Assembly: GCA_001931875.2 (NCBI GenBank)
Contig: MSJH02000650.1
Span: 269,437-333,436, forward strand
DNA: 64,000 nucleotides
Direction of reading: 5' to 3'
DNA from: Byssochlamys sp. IMV 00236
Taxonomy: Eukaryota; Ascomycota; Eurotiomycetes; Eurotiales; Thermoascaceae
Shown here one piece after another: positions 1 through 11,311 of the stretch. Every line of letters starts with the position of its first letter. The stretch's first letter is position 1. A program made the position numbers and the translations under genes. The notes beneath the pieces were generated by a model, which saw only the letters and a list, made by a program, of their open reading frames with translations, searched no databases and was not told the DNA's origin.

Positions 1-2160
1 TTCCGCTTGCCTATCTATCGAGTCAGGGACAGGCTGTTATTTGCATCGACATGTATTGCCAAGTGGGCAAGATACTAATTTCATCTCGATCTACGCGCTA
101 CGGAATTTACGACTGAGGAGTTAATATAAAGGAGCGAGTATACTAATACATGGAGAACGGAGTCAACTATATGCTTTGGGGTTTTCGTGATTATGATCTG
201 CACGAGCGTTTACAGTTGTTTTCTATGGTGTGGCGTCTTCATGTCCCGACTGTCGATATCTTCTCAATCACATTATAGAAATCTCCGGAATAACCGGGTA
301 CATATGCATATCATTGTCGATATCAACGACAGATAAATAGATGTTCATTTTCAGCTCTATTGTGTCGCTCTCCGTGGTCGAAGCTAGTATCGTAACTTCT
401 ACATAGGCTAGCCACTCCAAGTTCCTCGACAGGCATTGTAGATGAACTCGGCCTAACCCATGTTCATCCAACATCCAACAACTAGATCTACGCTTTAGCA
501 TCCTCAGACTCTGCCTCGGAACTCTTTAGACCCTGCATGGCAACTCCTTTAATCACGCATTGATACGACCAGAACTTGCGCGCGGGTAGAACGGGTTCTG
601 CATCGATGATGCGTTCCGAGCTTACTTGTAAAAGAAAACCAGGATCCCGTCTAGTATTTACGGTGATAAGAAACTATTACAGTTTAGGAATGGATCCAGT
701 AGCTCTGAAGTACACAGATCACCATTGACATTCTCTAGGATTCATTCCCTGCTGCCTCTTCTGATATGGACGATCTTTCAACGGAAAGGAATATATATAT
801 ATACATGAACATATCCGGAGTGATACCCAATTCAACAGAGCCCTTCCATTCGTCTGCGCGATTCAGAACGAAAGATCTACTTTCAATTTGCGGAATTTTA
901 TTCATTTACGGCCCTCGAGATCGGAGAACACTTCCCCGCACTGATATTGAGATGATCACTCAAGCCCGCGAGAAAGACATAGCGGCCCACAACTTGGATG
1001 TGCCTTATGCGAACGCACGGAAAGGAAACGGGAGAGTTCTCTAGGTCGGCTCTTCACTTGTTTCAGAACATATCTGTTCTCGAATGAGTGTCGTGACAAG
1101 TTAATCATCATAATAATGGGTTGAATGGTTGATGTAGTTAGTCTATGAGAATGTTTCTCCGCGGCCGGACTACTTAAGTGTGCCGTATCTTTATCAACGG
1201 GCCCATCAACCCGGCCGTGAAATATCGCCTCTACTCCGTAGAATCATGATAAACGCGTACCCTTCGTCCCGGGGCAGTGAGGGAGATGAGCTCAGCATGG
1301 ATGTCTGATTTGTATTCTCAGCCAGTCCGGTACGAAACGGGACAAAGTCCCACATGGAGTCCCGGTAAATACATAGTATTAAGCTTTATTAGAGTCCGGG
1401 GCTGGTTTGAGGTTTGGTGGGGTAGTTCTAACAGGTTACAGATGCGATGACAGAAAGCATATTGTTTCGTGAGCATCACCTCCCCTCGTCAGATAACCCA
1501 TGGATTGATGCATCCTACTTAGTTGCTAGAGGTCTAGGGTTTCTAAGCCGGTCCTAGTCTAGAAGGCAAGTCCTTCTGAGAAGCTCGAGGCAAAGACTAA
1601 TTACCTGAGTAGTAGTAAAAGTAGCATGACATGGCTTTGTCGGAAAATCCCTTTGTACCGCTCCTTTTCTCTCTCAACTGCCCCGTGTCAGGAATACATG
1701 CGAATGAAACAGTATAGCAGTCATGCCCCAATGTTCCGTGCATACTCATTTATCGAGATTGGTAGAGATATAATATCTGTATGCAGGAATGATAAATAGC
1801 CCTGCAAAGGCTGCGAAGGATAGGAAGGTCTTGCCAATGCGACCTTAACTGTCTGTGGGGCAAGTTGACTATGAATCCTCAGCCCTTAAAGACACATTGG
1901 AGATATCCCTGCTAGTTTGATAATGTATCTGCCATGCGAGACGCGGGAGCTGGAAGAACTAGCAATCTGGTTTATCTTACCAGACGATTGGTGACATGAT
2001 GCTGTGCTACTATCGATCTCGTAGATACTGGCATGAGGTCCCACGTCCAGAGCCAACCTCGTAGCGGTTCACAAGCGGGGTAAATAGTTCTGCGAGATGG
2101 ACGGTTGGAGCAGCATTCGTATGCATGAGAGAGCGATCCTGATCGTAGTAAGAGACACCA
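1..2160. other. Gene-poor stretch, no gene recognised
   Basis: Only short open frames with no recognisable protein are present, and no paired exons with splice signals could be assembled. The sequence has scattered TA-rich runs. It leads directly into the decayed P450 and may be the same decaying accessory block. Confidence 0.5.
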
Positions 2161-2169
2161 GCGGCGAGG

Positions 2170-3560
2170 AATGCCCGACGGGCCCTGTATCTTACCAGAC
2201 TGCAAACCCTGGATCTATTTCAAGCAATTTGTAAAGGAATATAAGGCACCCCTGATCACATTCTGGAGTGGTCGCAATCCGACACTTTGGATCCGCGATG
2301 CATGGGCTGCGTAGTTGCTCGACAAGCGCGCAGGCATCTATGCTTCGCGGCGGCAAATGGTGGTCTTTGGAGAGCTTGGCTTGGATCAGTTATTCTGGGG
2401 ACCGCTGGCGGCTACATCGACGGTTAACGCACATGGGTGTCAGTCTGCAACAAGTCAGGAGTTATCGCAGCTTCCAGAATGACGAGGGTAAGGTGGTCGC
2501 CTACAACCTGCTATCTACCCCTAAGGCATATGTTGACCATTTTGAACGATATGCCGCAAGTGTTGTATCTATCATCGGTTTTGGAAGACGAATTGTGAGC
2601 TTCATGGATCCTACTATAAGGGAGGTCATTGCGGTCATGCAGCTGGCGGGACAAAAAGTTCCTGGCAAGAAGTTCCCAATGATGATGGAAGGTCTTTGGT
2701 GCGGGAAGCCATACATCCAGTTCCACACTGATCACGTTCGTTCTCCTCTGCTGTGCCTTTCCAGAGACGCTACCAAAAGCCTGGGAGGAACTCGACCAGG
2801 CTGTTGGACATCAGCGCAGCCCCACGTTCGAAGATGAGCCCAAGCTGCCTTATGTCGACAGTCAAGGCATTTGTAAAGGAGGTTCTCCGCTGGCGGTCAG
2901 TAGCAATCATTGGAGGCCAACCCTATGCTCCAATCCAAGATGAACATCTATAAGATATGCATTCAGCGCGATAACAATACGAACGCTAGTGCCTGGTACT
3001 GTCAACACACAGGGGTGGCTGTTTTTCCCCAAAGGTATATGGGTCCAAGGGAATGTTTGGGCTATCCACCACGATGAACGCGAATCCCGACCGATTCAAA
3101 CCGGAAAGATAATACATCAAAGGCAGCCCTGACAGCCGTCCGTACCCGGGAGACAGAGAATACATGACCTTCGGTTGGGGCCGTCGGGTATGCAGTGGCC
3201 AGGGGCTGGTGGAACAGGGTACATACATTCATCATGGTGGCCCGCTTACTGTGGGGTTTTGAGGATCCAAAAGGCCGTTGATGAGCAAGGAAACAAGATT
3301 CCAATGAACATCTTTGACTATACGTATGTGTTCCTGGCCGTCCCCGGCAGTCTGTCTCGGGAGATATCATTATTGTTGTTGTCTGACTGAGATGACAGAA
3401 ACGGCCCCAACATGCGTCCCAGCCCGTTTGAGTGTCGGATCACACCTCGCAGCCTGAGATACAAGCAACGATTGAGCGGGAGGGCCTGCAGGCTCTATCT
3501 GATCTGGTTTCGTACGAGGGTGAAACCAAGTTATCAGACAAAGACATTGTCCTGGAGTCT
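2170..3560 (+). pseudogene. Cytochrome P450 monooxygenase, decayed
   Basis: P450 pieces can be followed left to right in changing frames. A membrane-proximal segment reads LPDCKPWIYFKQF. A helix-C-like piece (GDRWRLHRRLTHMG) is in the frame at 2268-2837. The ExxR helix (VKEVLRWRS) is near 2863-2895. A WVQGNVWAIHH piece is near 3030-3065. The heme loop FGWGRRVCSGQGL starts at 3170 with its Cys codon at 3191-3193, and a C-terminal RPSPFECRITPRS block begins near 3412. An in-frame TAG lies at 2312-2314, and at least four frame changes separate the pieces, for example near 2860 where the frame shifts just before VKAFVKEV. The order and completeness of the blocks show a former full-length fungal P450, probably microsomal. 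The heme cysteine, ExxR and most residues are intact, so decay appears fairly recent. The original substrate cannot be told. No intact redox partner or cluster backbone gene lies nearby. Confidence 0.85.
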
Positions 3561-5092
3561 GGCCGTTGGGACGTTGTCGCATGGTGATCCGAGCCCGATA
3601 TCTACTCAGCATCAATCCTTTTCCGCGAATTGGACAACGGCTCTGGATTCCGCTAGCTCAGAGATCCACGATCACTGATCAACGGCCGGAGTAAAGTGAG
3701 TCCGTAGATACTTGATACATAGATATTGGCAGTTCTCGGATCCGCATTGGAAAGGCAGTACCGAACGACTCAGACCTGTGGAGCAGAAGAACAACCTGTG
3801 GGGAAAGGGACGGGAAACGGGGAGCCCACCACGTGCAGATGAGAGACCACGGATTGATTCATAGGTTTCGTAGAGGGCAGAGTCTGAAGGAATAATAACA
3901 ACAATGGATGGGAGTATCTGCTTGTGCTATCTGATCCAAAGACAGCCAGGGCCGTTGCACATTTCCTTCTGATACTGTATGTCATAATGTATACTACCAG
4001 CATCGCAGATTGGCCACTGCATGGTCGTCGTAACTGAAGCATCCTTGTTTATTCTGCCATGACAGGGCACCGGGGAGGAGCCAATCGCTGGGGTATTCCG
4101 ACTGTTCAATAATGATACTGCATCCCCGGGGGAGTGAATTCTCCGGAACTGTCCCCGTCTAGCCTCAGAATCATAATACCATACATAGCATGTGCAGCAG
4201 ACGAACTCCTGTACTCCTTATCGAGAACAGCAATAATAATGACTTGACTTGTCTTTTAGTGAGTGAGCAAAGAGAGTTAGTGAGTTCGTGTATCGGCAAG
4301 AGAGAGATGCCATCATTGCCGTGAACTGGACGGGCGATGGCAGACGAGGCAGATGACATGGGGAAACAGCGTAACTAAGTATAACTAAGTAAGAATACAG
4401 CTCACAAAAGAAGAATGAGACTTGAACCACCGTTGAACTGGACAAAACAATTAGTTAGTAGTTAGCGACAGAGGGAGAACCGGCAGATGAAAGGGGACTG
4501 ACAGCCGGGCACGACCAAAAGAGAAGCGCTGCCGAGGATTTCTGCCGAACGCCTCAGGACGCCAACTGCTCCTCCACCGCGCGCTATCCCATAGGACATT
4601 GCAGTATCAATCTGTTGCCAAGCTCCGCAGCCTTCGATCCCGCCGAACGCTTTTCCACGCTTTTCCTGTCTTCTTGGGCCGATTTTTTGCGCCAGTCGCC
4701 GCACACAGACCGGACCCTAATCTACTACTAATTGCCCCGGAGAACAGTCCCTTGGGTCCCGCGCCCCGCACGGCTGGACCGGCAGTGCGCATCTCGGACG
4801 GCATTACCCTCGCTGTCTTTGCCGTCGCGAGACGAGGTCGTGGGGGCACAGCATCGCGAGATGGGGTCTTCGACCGGCTGTTCGAGGTGTAGCCTCGCGG
4901 TTCTGCTTCTGTCCACTTCCCGGAGGCAGATAAAGACAAGCCAGGTCCGCTACATCAAGGTGAAGTGATTCAATTGCTTCACTGTATACGGCCCGCCGCC
5001 TCTCCGCGCGCAGGAAATTTTCACGTGGGACGCTCCGGGTTCTTTTCTTCTCTTCTCAGTCGATACCGGGCTTTGGTCAGACGATCGCCATC
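3561..5092. other. Intergenic stretch, GC-richer block at 4480-4960
   Basis: No recognisable protein is seen. Positions 4480-4960 are GC-richer and open in several frames on both strands (about 60-110 codons), but none resembles a known family and no start/splice structure is convincing. This stretch contains the upstream region of the FAD monooxygenase, including a CACGTG at about 5022. Confidence 0.45.
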
Positions 5093-6778
5093 ATGGTGAC
5101 GGTACCACAGGCGAAGACGCCGTTGACGGTGGTCGTGGTTGGGTATGGCTCTTTCAATGTATCTGTTCCATCATGTCTCGAGAATGATAGCTAACAATCT
5201 TTTTCTTATAGAGCAGGTATGACGCATGTACAGCGCGCGCAGGGGCACCAAAAGCTGATGGGAAACAGGAATCGGGGGTATGGCAGCTGCTCTGACACTG
5301 GGTCTGCGGGGACACCGGGTGATTATCGTAGAAGCAGCACCCAAGGTACGGGGAACGAAACAATAGTCCTGAAATGCGTGACAGGATGCTAACCTACAAA
5401 TACAGCTGATGGAGGTTGGTGCCGGAATTCAGGTTTCCCCGAACATGTTGAGGTTGCTCGACCGTGAGTGCAATCTATCCAGAGAGGTTGGCTATACACA
5501 GCAGATTCTTATGGGATACAATAGGATGGGGTGTCAGTGATTTGATCCACGCAACAGATGTTCCCCTTGAGCATATCAACGTATTGAGATGGGAGAACGG
5601 AGCCGTCCTGGGCAAGATGCCGGTCAACAAGGCCTACGGACAGCAGGTCGTTATCCACCGGGCAGATCTACACAACGCTTTGATCGAAAGAGCTCTGGCC
5701 CTGCCCAATGTTGAGCTCCGGGTCAATTCGATGGTTAAGGATGTCACCTTTGAGCCCCCGTCAGTGACACTGGTCAACGATACGGTGGTGTCTGGAGATG
5801 TCGTGATTGCGGGCGACGGCATCAAATCCGTGATCCGCGGCAAGCTCCTGAACGATGACATCAAAGCGTACCCGACGGGAGATGCTGTGTACAGAGTCAT
5901 TCTACCCCGCAGCGTGATGGAGACGGACCCGGAGCTGAAGCAGCTTATCGATGAGCCCGATGCCACCCGATGGATCGGACCCGGACGCCATGTCATCGCA
6001 TATCCCGTTCGCAAGCACGAGCTGTACAACGTCGTCTTGACGCATCCGGACCGAGGTAATGTCGAGGAGGGTTGGACTACCAAGGGATCAAAGCAGGGTA
6101 TGGTCAACGACTATCTTGGCTGGGACGCCCGGGTGAGGAAGATCATCGATCTGGTGCAGGAGGACGAGGTGCTGGAGTGGAAGCTCTGTCTACACAAGCC
6201 TCTCCCGACATGGGTCAAGGGTAGTGTAGCGTTGATGGGGGATGCATGCCATCCCATGCTGTAAGGATATCTTCGTTTGTTCCCGCTTCCCCACGGGTTC
6301 GTGCTAACTCTCTATTAGACCATACGTCGCACAGGGTGCTGCTCAAGCCGTCGAGGATGCTGCTGCTTTGGGCGTCCTTCTTTCTGCCATTTCCTCTCCC
6401 CGCGAGGTACCCCTGGCCCTGCAGGCCTACGAGAAGTCCCGTAAGCAGCGTGCAGACACTGTGCAGCAGTCAGGGACGGACAATCGCATTACACTACACC
6501 TGCCTGATGGCCCCGAACAAAGAGCGCGCGATGAGCAATTCCGTGCCTCGATGAATGGAGCATCTAATCCCGATAAGTGGGCCGATCGGGAGACACAGAA
6601 GTTCCTCTGGGGGTGGGATGAAGAGGAGCACGCCCTTCAGGCGTGGAATGGTGCGTTGTGTGAGCCTTGCCTCAGACCCTCGTCCATATGTGGAGGGGTA
6701 GCTAGAAAGAAACAGCTACTGACTTTTCTTTTGACAGAGATTGTTGGCGCCGAAGTGAAGGTGAATGCCAGCTTGTAG
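5093..6778 (+). CDS. FAD-dependent monooxygenase, salicylate hydroxylase-like
   Basis: Seven exons: 5093-5142, 5212-5216, 5269-5345, 5406-5463, 5525-6260, 6319-6650, 6738-6778 (1,299 nt, 432 aa). The product is a class A flavoprotein hydroxylase expected to hydroxylate an aromatic substrate with NAD(P)H and O2. The dinucleotide-binding GxGxxG motif (VVGAGIGG) starts near residue 16 and is followed by an acidic strand end (VIIVEA). The mid-protein DG motif reads GDGIKSVIRGK. The second FAD motif is GDACHPMLPYVAQGAAQAVED. The length is normal for the family. The GAGIGG glycine loop is only restored if the 5-nt exon 5212-5216 is included. Its flanking introns have good donors (gtatgg, gtatga), a branch site gctaac near 5190 and acceptors tatag and acag. 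The gene ends tail-to-tail with the tannase gene. The substrate is unknown; salicylate, kynurenine or a polyketide intermediate are all possible. Confidence 0.88.
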
Positions 6779-7450
6779 AGCACGATCTTCGTTTCAACAT
6801 GACGGTTTTTGCATGACTAGGTATTATCCCAATTGCTCTATCTTTTCTGCAACTGGAGTTGACCTGAGACTTTCGCTACTAGATTTATTTAACGTGATCG
6901 GTCGATCTGTATACAGGACAACTATACAGTGGTTGTGTCCTCGTTAAGAGATTCCCAGCGAGCAAGCGATCGGATCGATTCCGGCGTTCATCCTTTTAAG
7001 GCGGCTATATTGCGCATTTGCATACACATGAATTTCTTTTTTATTCTTCTATCTTCGACCTTCATTCTTTTCGCTCTATTGTAGACTAGATTCATCAATT
7101 TTATTGAGATGCCTAACTTGTTATAGCTTTATACTGAATATCTCGACGCGGATGGATGTCTCAGAAGCTCTTGGCAAACTGAAACTGGCGTCAGTAGTCA
7201 TACATCATATGACATATCTTGGACCTGCTAGTTAGATGCTTGATTGGGTGAAACATTTCTTGAACAGCTCTAGCCAACCCCGATCAGGAAGGTGTAGGAG
7301 ATCGAAAACATATATTATTATCTAATATGTATGTACATACGTTCAATATAAAAAGCTGTCTCCAAAATATGTAAAGCGAAATGAAAGCAGCCAAATATCT
7401 GTTTCAAGCCATACGAGTAGAGAAACAAACCACTCTTGAAACCCGCTTAG
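6779..7450. other. Shared 3' intergenic region
   Basis: This lies between two convergent genes and is AT-rich. It probably carries both 3' UTRs. No other gene is seen. Confidence 0.6.
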
Positions 7451-9256
7451 TTAGTAGACCGGGACCTTGAACGCGGGGAAACTGTAAGTCCAGCTTTCAA
7501 TAGACTTCTGATCGTGGACGCAGTCAAAACTCGAGCTATTCCCGTGCCAGAGCGGACGAGTCGGCCACTGGCACAACATCTGCGTCTCGCCAGCATAAGG
7601 ACCCGAGGAGACAGTCGCGTTAAGTCGACTTGGCTTCACGCCATTCTCGACCCAATCGATCATGATCTCCATGTTGTTCTCTGGATATGGGCCAGGCTGC
7701 AGGGAGTTGGTCCCGCAGTGGGCTGCGCCGGGGACCAGGTAGAATTGGTACCAATCCTCGAGGGCCTGAAGGCTCTCTTCCTCAGAGAGGTTGCCGTACA
7801 TGATCGAACGGACGGATTGCCAGTAGTGCACGGAGGAGGCAGTGGGGATACTGGGGTCGGATTCTCCGTGGTAATGGAGAAGTTTTCCGCCGGAGGATTG
7901 GAAGGTTGTGAGATCAGGTATGGTTGTCTGGAGACTGTCGAGGTACCGCACCATGCCGGTTTCCATCCAGGAGACGAGGGTGTCGTATGTGACGTTGTCT
8001 AGGTTGGAGAGGTTGTCGAGATCGAGCAACTCGACGAATTTGGTCGCGTACGAGCCCCCGGTGGATGGGATGCTGAGCTCCCATGATTTTGTGTCATTGT
8101 TCCAGGTAGTGTCAGCGTCAGAGAGCTCGGAACCGATCTGCCATGAGAGGTAGGCTCGCTCGCCCTTGGAGTTGAAAAGACCGTCGTAAATGGTCTGGGC
8201 GACAGCAACTCCCTCCGCGGAAACCGTGCCGTTCTGGGCTGGTTGGTAGCTGGTCGTGCTGCCTTCAGCGGCCTGGCGCTTGTTCAGATTTCCTCCTTTG
8301 ATATCGCGCTTGCTGAAGCCGAAGCCAAGGGACGTGCTGGTCTCGGCCGCGCAGTAGTAGGGTTCGCCGATGATCGAGCTCAGGTTGAAGTTGAGCTTAC
8401 AGAGATCCGTTCTGGAGATGACGCCGTCTGTTCTCCCATCGAGAGGATCGCAAGCAGCAATAGTGGCGTTCACGATCTTATCCAGTTCACATGGAGGTGG
8501 ATAGTAGTCCAAGGTATGCTCGACAGCAGATGAAAAGATATGGAGGACCTGTTGCTGCGCGAATCGAAAAGCTGGAGCACCCGTGATAACACCGTCGTAT
8601 TCGTCACCCCAGCGCTGAACCTGGCTCATACCTTCTCGTCCACCGTCGGAGCACCCCTCGTAGTAAGTATAGAGCTTGGTGTCGCTAGACAGCCCGTAGA
8701 AGTTCTTCGTAAGGGCTTTTCCGAGAAGCGTCATCTCGCCCAATGCCTGATATCCGAACATGTACGTGGCGTCCCAGTTGATGGAGCCATTGCCAAGCAG
8801 AACCACTTCGTCGTAACTGTAGTCGAAGGCATCGTAACCTGCTGAGGTGGCACCTCCAACAGCACCATATTCAAGACCACCAGTTGCATCGCTGGAGAGG
8901 GAGTAACCACCACCACCTTCGACATAGAACCGGTTCTTGAAATCGCCTGGGCTGGGGAAAGCATACTTGACCACCACAGTATCACCCTTGCCAGGGTGCG
9001 TGTAGGTAACTGTCACATTACAGTAATTGAATGTTTCAGTACTAGTGGTAGTGCTCGTAGCACCCATTCCTCCTCCAGCGGTGGCATTGTAGACAGGGCT
9101 CGCGGTTGAAGCCGACGGGATCATGTTGATGCCAAGCAAGGTGCCATTGGCAGGTAGAGCAGCCTGCACATTAGACACTGTGCAAACATCCGCAAGGGAC
9201 GCTGCATTGGCGGATGCTGCGATGGCAGCTACGGCCACGCGGGAAGCTCGACGCAT
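7451..9256 (-). CDS. Secreted tannase / feruloyl esterase family protein
   Basis: Intronless, 601 aa. The family hydrolyses ester bonds of gallotannins or feruloylated polysaccharides outside the cell. A short signal peptide is visible: RR followed by a hydrophobic alanine-rich run, with likely cleavage after ANA or AAS near residue 17-20. The catalytic serine is S203 in GCSDGGREGM. The acid is D467 in HGESDPS. The histidine is H513 in GAAHCGT. C202 and C514 sit next to the nucleophile and histidine, as in the CS-D-HC disulfide arrangement of this family. A lid region (about 205-440) is inserted between them. Two Lys-Arg doublets at 316-317 and 326-327 match the Kex2 processing seen in Aspergillus oryzae tannase, which yields two disulfide-linked chains. 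Many N-x-S/T sites suit a secreted glycoprotein. Size is close to known fungal tannases (about 590 aa). Tannase versus feruloyl esterase B cannot be decided from sequence alone. Confidence 0.93.
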   Translation of the reverse strand: MRRASRVAVAAIAASANAASLADVCTVSNVQAALPANGTLLGINMIPSASTASPVYNATAGGGMGATSTTTSTETFNYCNVTVTYTHPGKGDTVVVKYAFPSPGDFKNRFYVEGGGGYSLSSDATGGLEYGAVGGATSAGYDAFDYSYDEVVLLGNGSINWDATYMFGYQALGEMTLLGKALTKNFYGLSSDTKLYTYYEGCSDGGREGMSQVQRWGDEYDGVITGAPAFRFAQQQVLHIFSSAVEHTLDYYPPPCELDKIVNATIAACDPLDGRTDGVISRTDLCKLNFNLSSIIGEPYYCAAETSTSLGFGFSKRDIKGGNLNKRQAAEGSTTSYQPAQNGTVSAEGVAVAQTIYDGLFNSKGERAYLSWQIGSELSDADTTWNNDTKSWELSIPSTGGSYATKFVELLDLDNLSNLDNVTYDTLVSWMETGMVRYLDSLQTTIPDLTTFQSSGGKLLHYHGESDPSIPTASSVHYWQSVRSIMYGNLSEEESLQALEDWYQFYLVPGAAHCGTNSLQPGPYPENNMEIMIDWVENGVKPSRLNATVSSGPYAGETQMLCQWPTRPLWHGNSSSFDCVHDQKSIESWTYSFPAFKVPVY

Positions 9257-10917
9257 GTTGATTCCAGTTAGAGAAAAACGAGTGTGAGAATAGAAGACCC
9301 AAACAAGTGAACGAGTGGATGCAACGAGTGCAAAGACGGCTTCAATTTCGCTGAAGCGACTATTCTTATAAGGTCCATGTTGGACACTTTTTTCGAAGTC
9401 TTCGGATATTCTCCGGCGATTTTACCTCGTACCCCTTGGAGATTGAAGGAATAACAAGGCTGAGGAAACAGCCTAGCCACTGGCATCGCCATTCCATACA
9501 TAGCCGTAAGAGAATACCAAAGCTGGAATAGATAGTATACTTAGTGGTGCCATAGTTTCCATTTTTAATGATAATAATAATATATGGAGGATGGAAGGTT
9601 TCCGAATAAGTGCAATTTTGTTGCCAAGATCATGACGCGTCAGATCTGGGTCCATTGACAATGTCAAATCGGGGGATCTGGTTATGGTGTTTTTAAACGA
9701 CAGAGATGACGGCGACGTATGCATTGAAGCTAGAGAACGTTAACCATATTCCCATTTAGTCCGCTGTGCTTTTAGTTATCAGATCGGATCCTCTCCCACA
9801 ATTCCCACGCCATGGGGCTCCTTTTGCTAGTTCACCCATCAAGTGATCGCCCAATCAGCCAAGACAAGTCCGGGCCCATCCTTTGAGACTTACCAGCGAA
9901 TCGGTATCATCAACATCGTCTTCTCCATCACGATCAGAAGAGTGAGTATGCCGGTGTGGTGTCAAAATTAAGCTTGGAGATCAGTTTTAGCCAGAAACCC
10001 AAGGGAAGCTGCGTCGAATGGATGAGCTGTTTCATGAAGTACCTGACCTGAGGCTAGTGAGACCATCTTTAGGATCGACGATCCGATGCTTACCGAAATA
10101 GGAGAACAAGGCTTAACTAGTTAGTTATTATTGTATAATTGTTGTGACTGACTACGCCTCCGCATAAGAGTGGGGAAGTCAGCGCACTGCGTAATTAAGT
10201 GAGAACAGTGTGGGAACTGTGGGAAGTGGGAATTGTGGGAGTTGTGGGAGTTGTGGGAAGTCCACTGTATGGTAGAACAGCCTTGAGGTCGACTCATTGC
10301 GATTATCTCTGCGTGAAGCTCCCAGAGGATCTTTCGTGGCTGTATGTTATCTAGGAGGATTAGAATGTCTCTCCATCCACCGCCATATCGCTCTCATAAT
10401 CCATAGAAGAATACTAAATGAAAGCCCAGGGCTTTTTATTTCATCCGCTTATTTTCATGGAATCCAAAGCACAGAAGTATGGTCTGATTTGAACCACACC
10501 TAGCTTATATATCTAGGCTGTTTAAACTGCTTGCTTGAATCTAGCTCTAGGGAAAATTTGAACACATAGTGACCTCCTATTAGCATACAAAGAATTGAGA
10601 TCTCAGGGATCTGGTAGGTTATATCCTATGATTAGGAAACGGATGGTTGACAGATCACCTGGACATACACTTTACACGCCGACATATTGTGCGTATATGT
10701 TTATTAGTTGTCTTATGAGCTATTGCTGGATACAGCTAGACCTGATATACCGCACGTTTACAATTTACGCAAAGTCTGCATATAGATATACCATATATAC
10801 AAAGACGCTCTGGACTGAAAACTCTTTTGAAGGTTGTCCTTGGTGATTATTGTATTGACATATCAGTAATTCCGCATGTCCGTTTCAATGAAAGACAGAT
10901 CTTAACCAATTATTCGC
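9257..10917. other. Tannase upstream region and gene-free stretch
   Basis: The tannase promoter lies at the left end. A TATA-like ttataag on the minus-strand side sits near 9364-9371, about 110 bp upstream of its ATG. No gene was recognised further right. A purine-rich minisatellite at 10208-10262 is listed separately. Confidence 0.5.
10208..10262 (+). repeat. GTGGGA-based imperfect minisatellite
   Basis: The core TGTGGGA recurs about every 10 bp, roughly five copies, with unit forms such as ttgtgggagt and ttgtgggaag. The strand is strongly G-rich on plus. It lies in a gene-free stretch between the tannase and TUDOR-like genes. Confidence 0.8.
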
Positions 10918-11311
10918 CTAAGCCTTCCCTAGAATGTTACTTTCGTAAATCGTGCTCGTCTTCCCAGTGTTTTTATTTTCGATCTGCACTCCTTTTAGAC
11001 TCACACTCTCAAAATAGCTAATATGTTACAAAAGCTAGTCAATGAGGATAATACATTACATACCTCGTATCTCGGATCGTCCTCACTAGCATCGACGTTC
11101 CGACCGGCCTGGTTACCTGGCTCAGTCAGGACAGACTTGATGGTGCCGACACTTTCGGAGGTGTTGGAGTCCGGGCCTGCATATCAGTATTCGTTAGCTA
11201 CTAACCTGGTATTCTGTACGGAATAAGAGATACGGAAGAGAAACAAGAGCATCACATGCCTCCAACAGGCTTGTAGCGCACAGTGTCGCCGACCTTGTAT
11301 GCAGGTGCCAT
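10918..11311 (-). CDS. Small hypervirulence-associated TUDOR-like protein (DUF2945 type)
   Basis: Three exons on minus: 11260-11311, 11064-11176 and 10918-10983 (231 nt, 76 aa). The protein begins MAPAYKVGDTVRYKPVGG and ends in NTGKTSTIYESNILGKA. The pattern VGDTVRYKPVGG, VGTIKSV, then ASEDDPRYEIEN..TGK..ESNI is that of the small fungal hypervirulence-associated TUDOR domain family, a compact beta-barrel whose molecular role is unclear. The first intron (11177-11259) starts with GC rather than GT (AG|GCATGT) and ends in GCAG. The second (10984-11063) has GTATGT and GCAG. Both junctions preserve the frame exactly across conserved residues. Each exon is too short to stand out as an open frame, so the gene is easily missed. 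Confidence is high in the exons, moderate in function. Confidence 0.88.

Noticed and set aside
4607..4939. GC-rich overlapping frames on both strands as a gene
   Set aside because: No known family, no matching splice sites, and frames are open on both strands, which is typical of GC-rich non-coding sequence.
7514..8845. Plus-strand frames opposite the tannase gene
   Set aside because: They are antisense shadows of a 601-codon gene with clear catalytic motifs.
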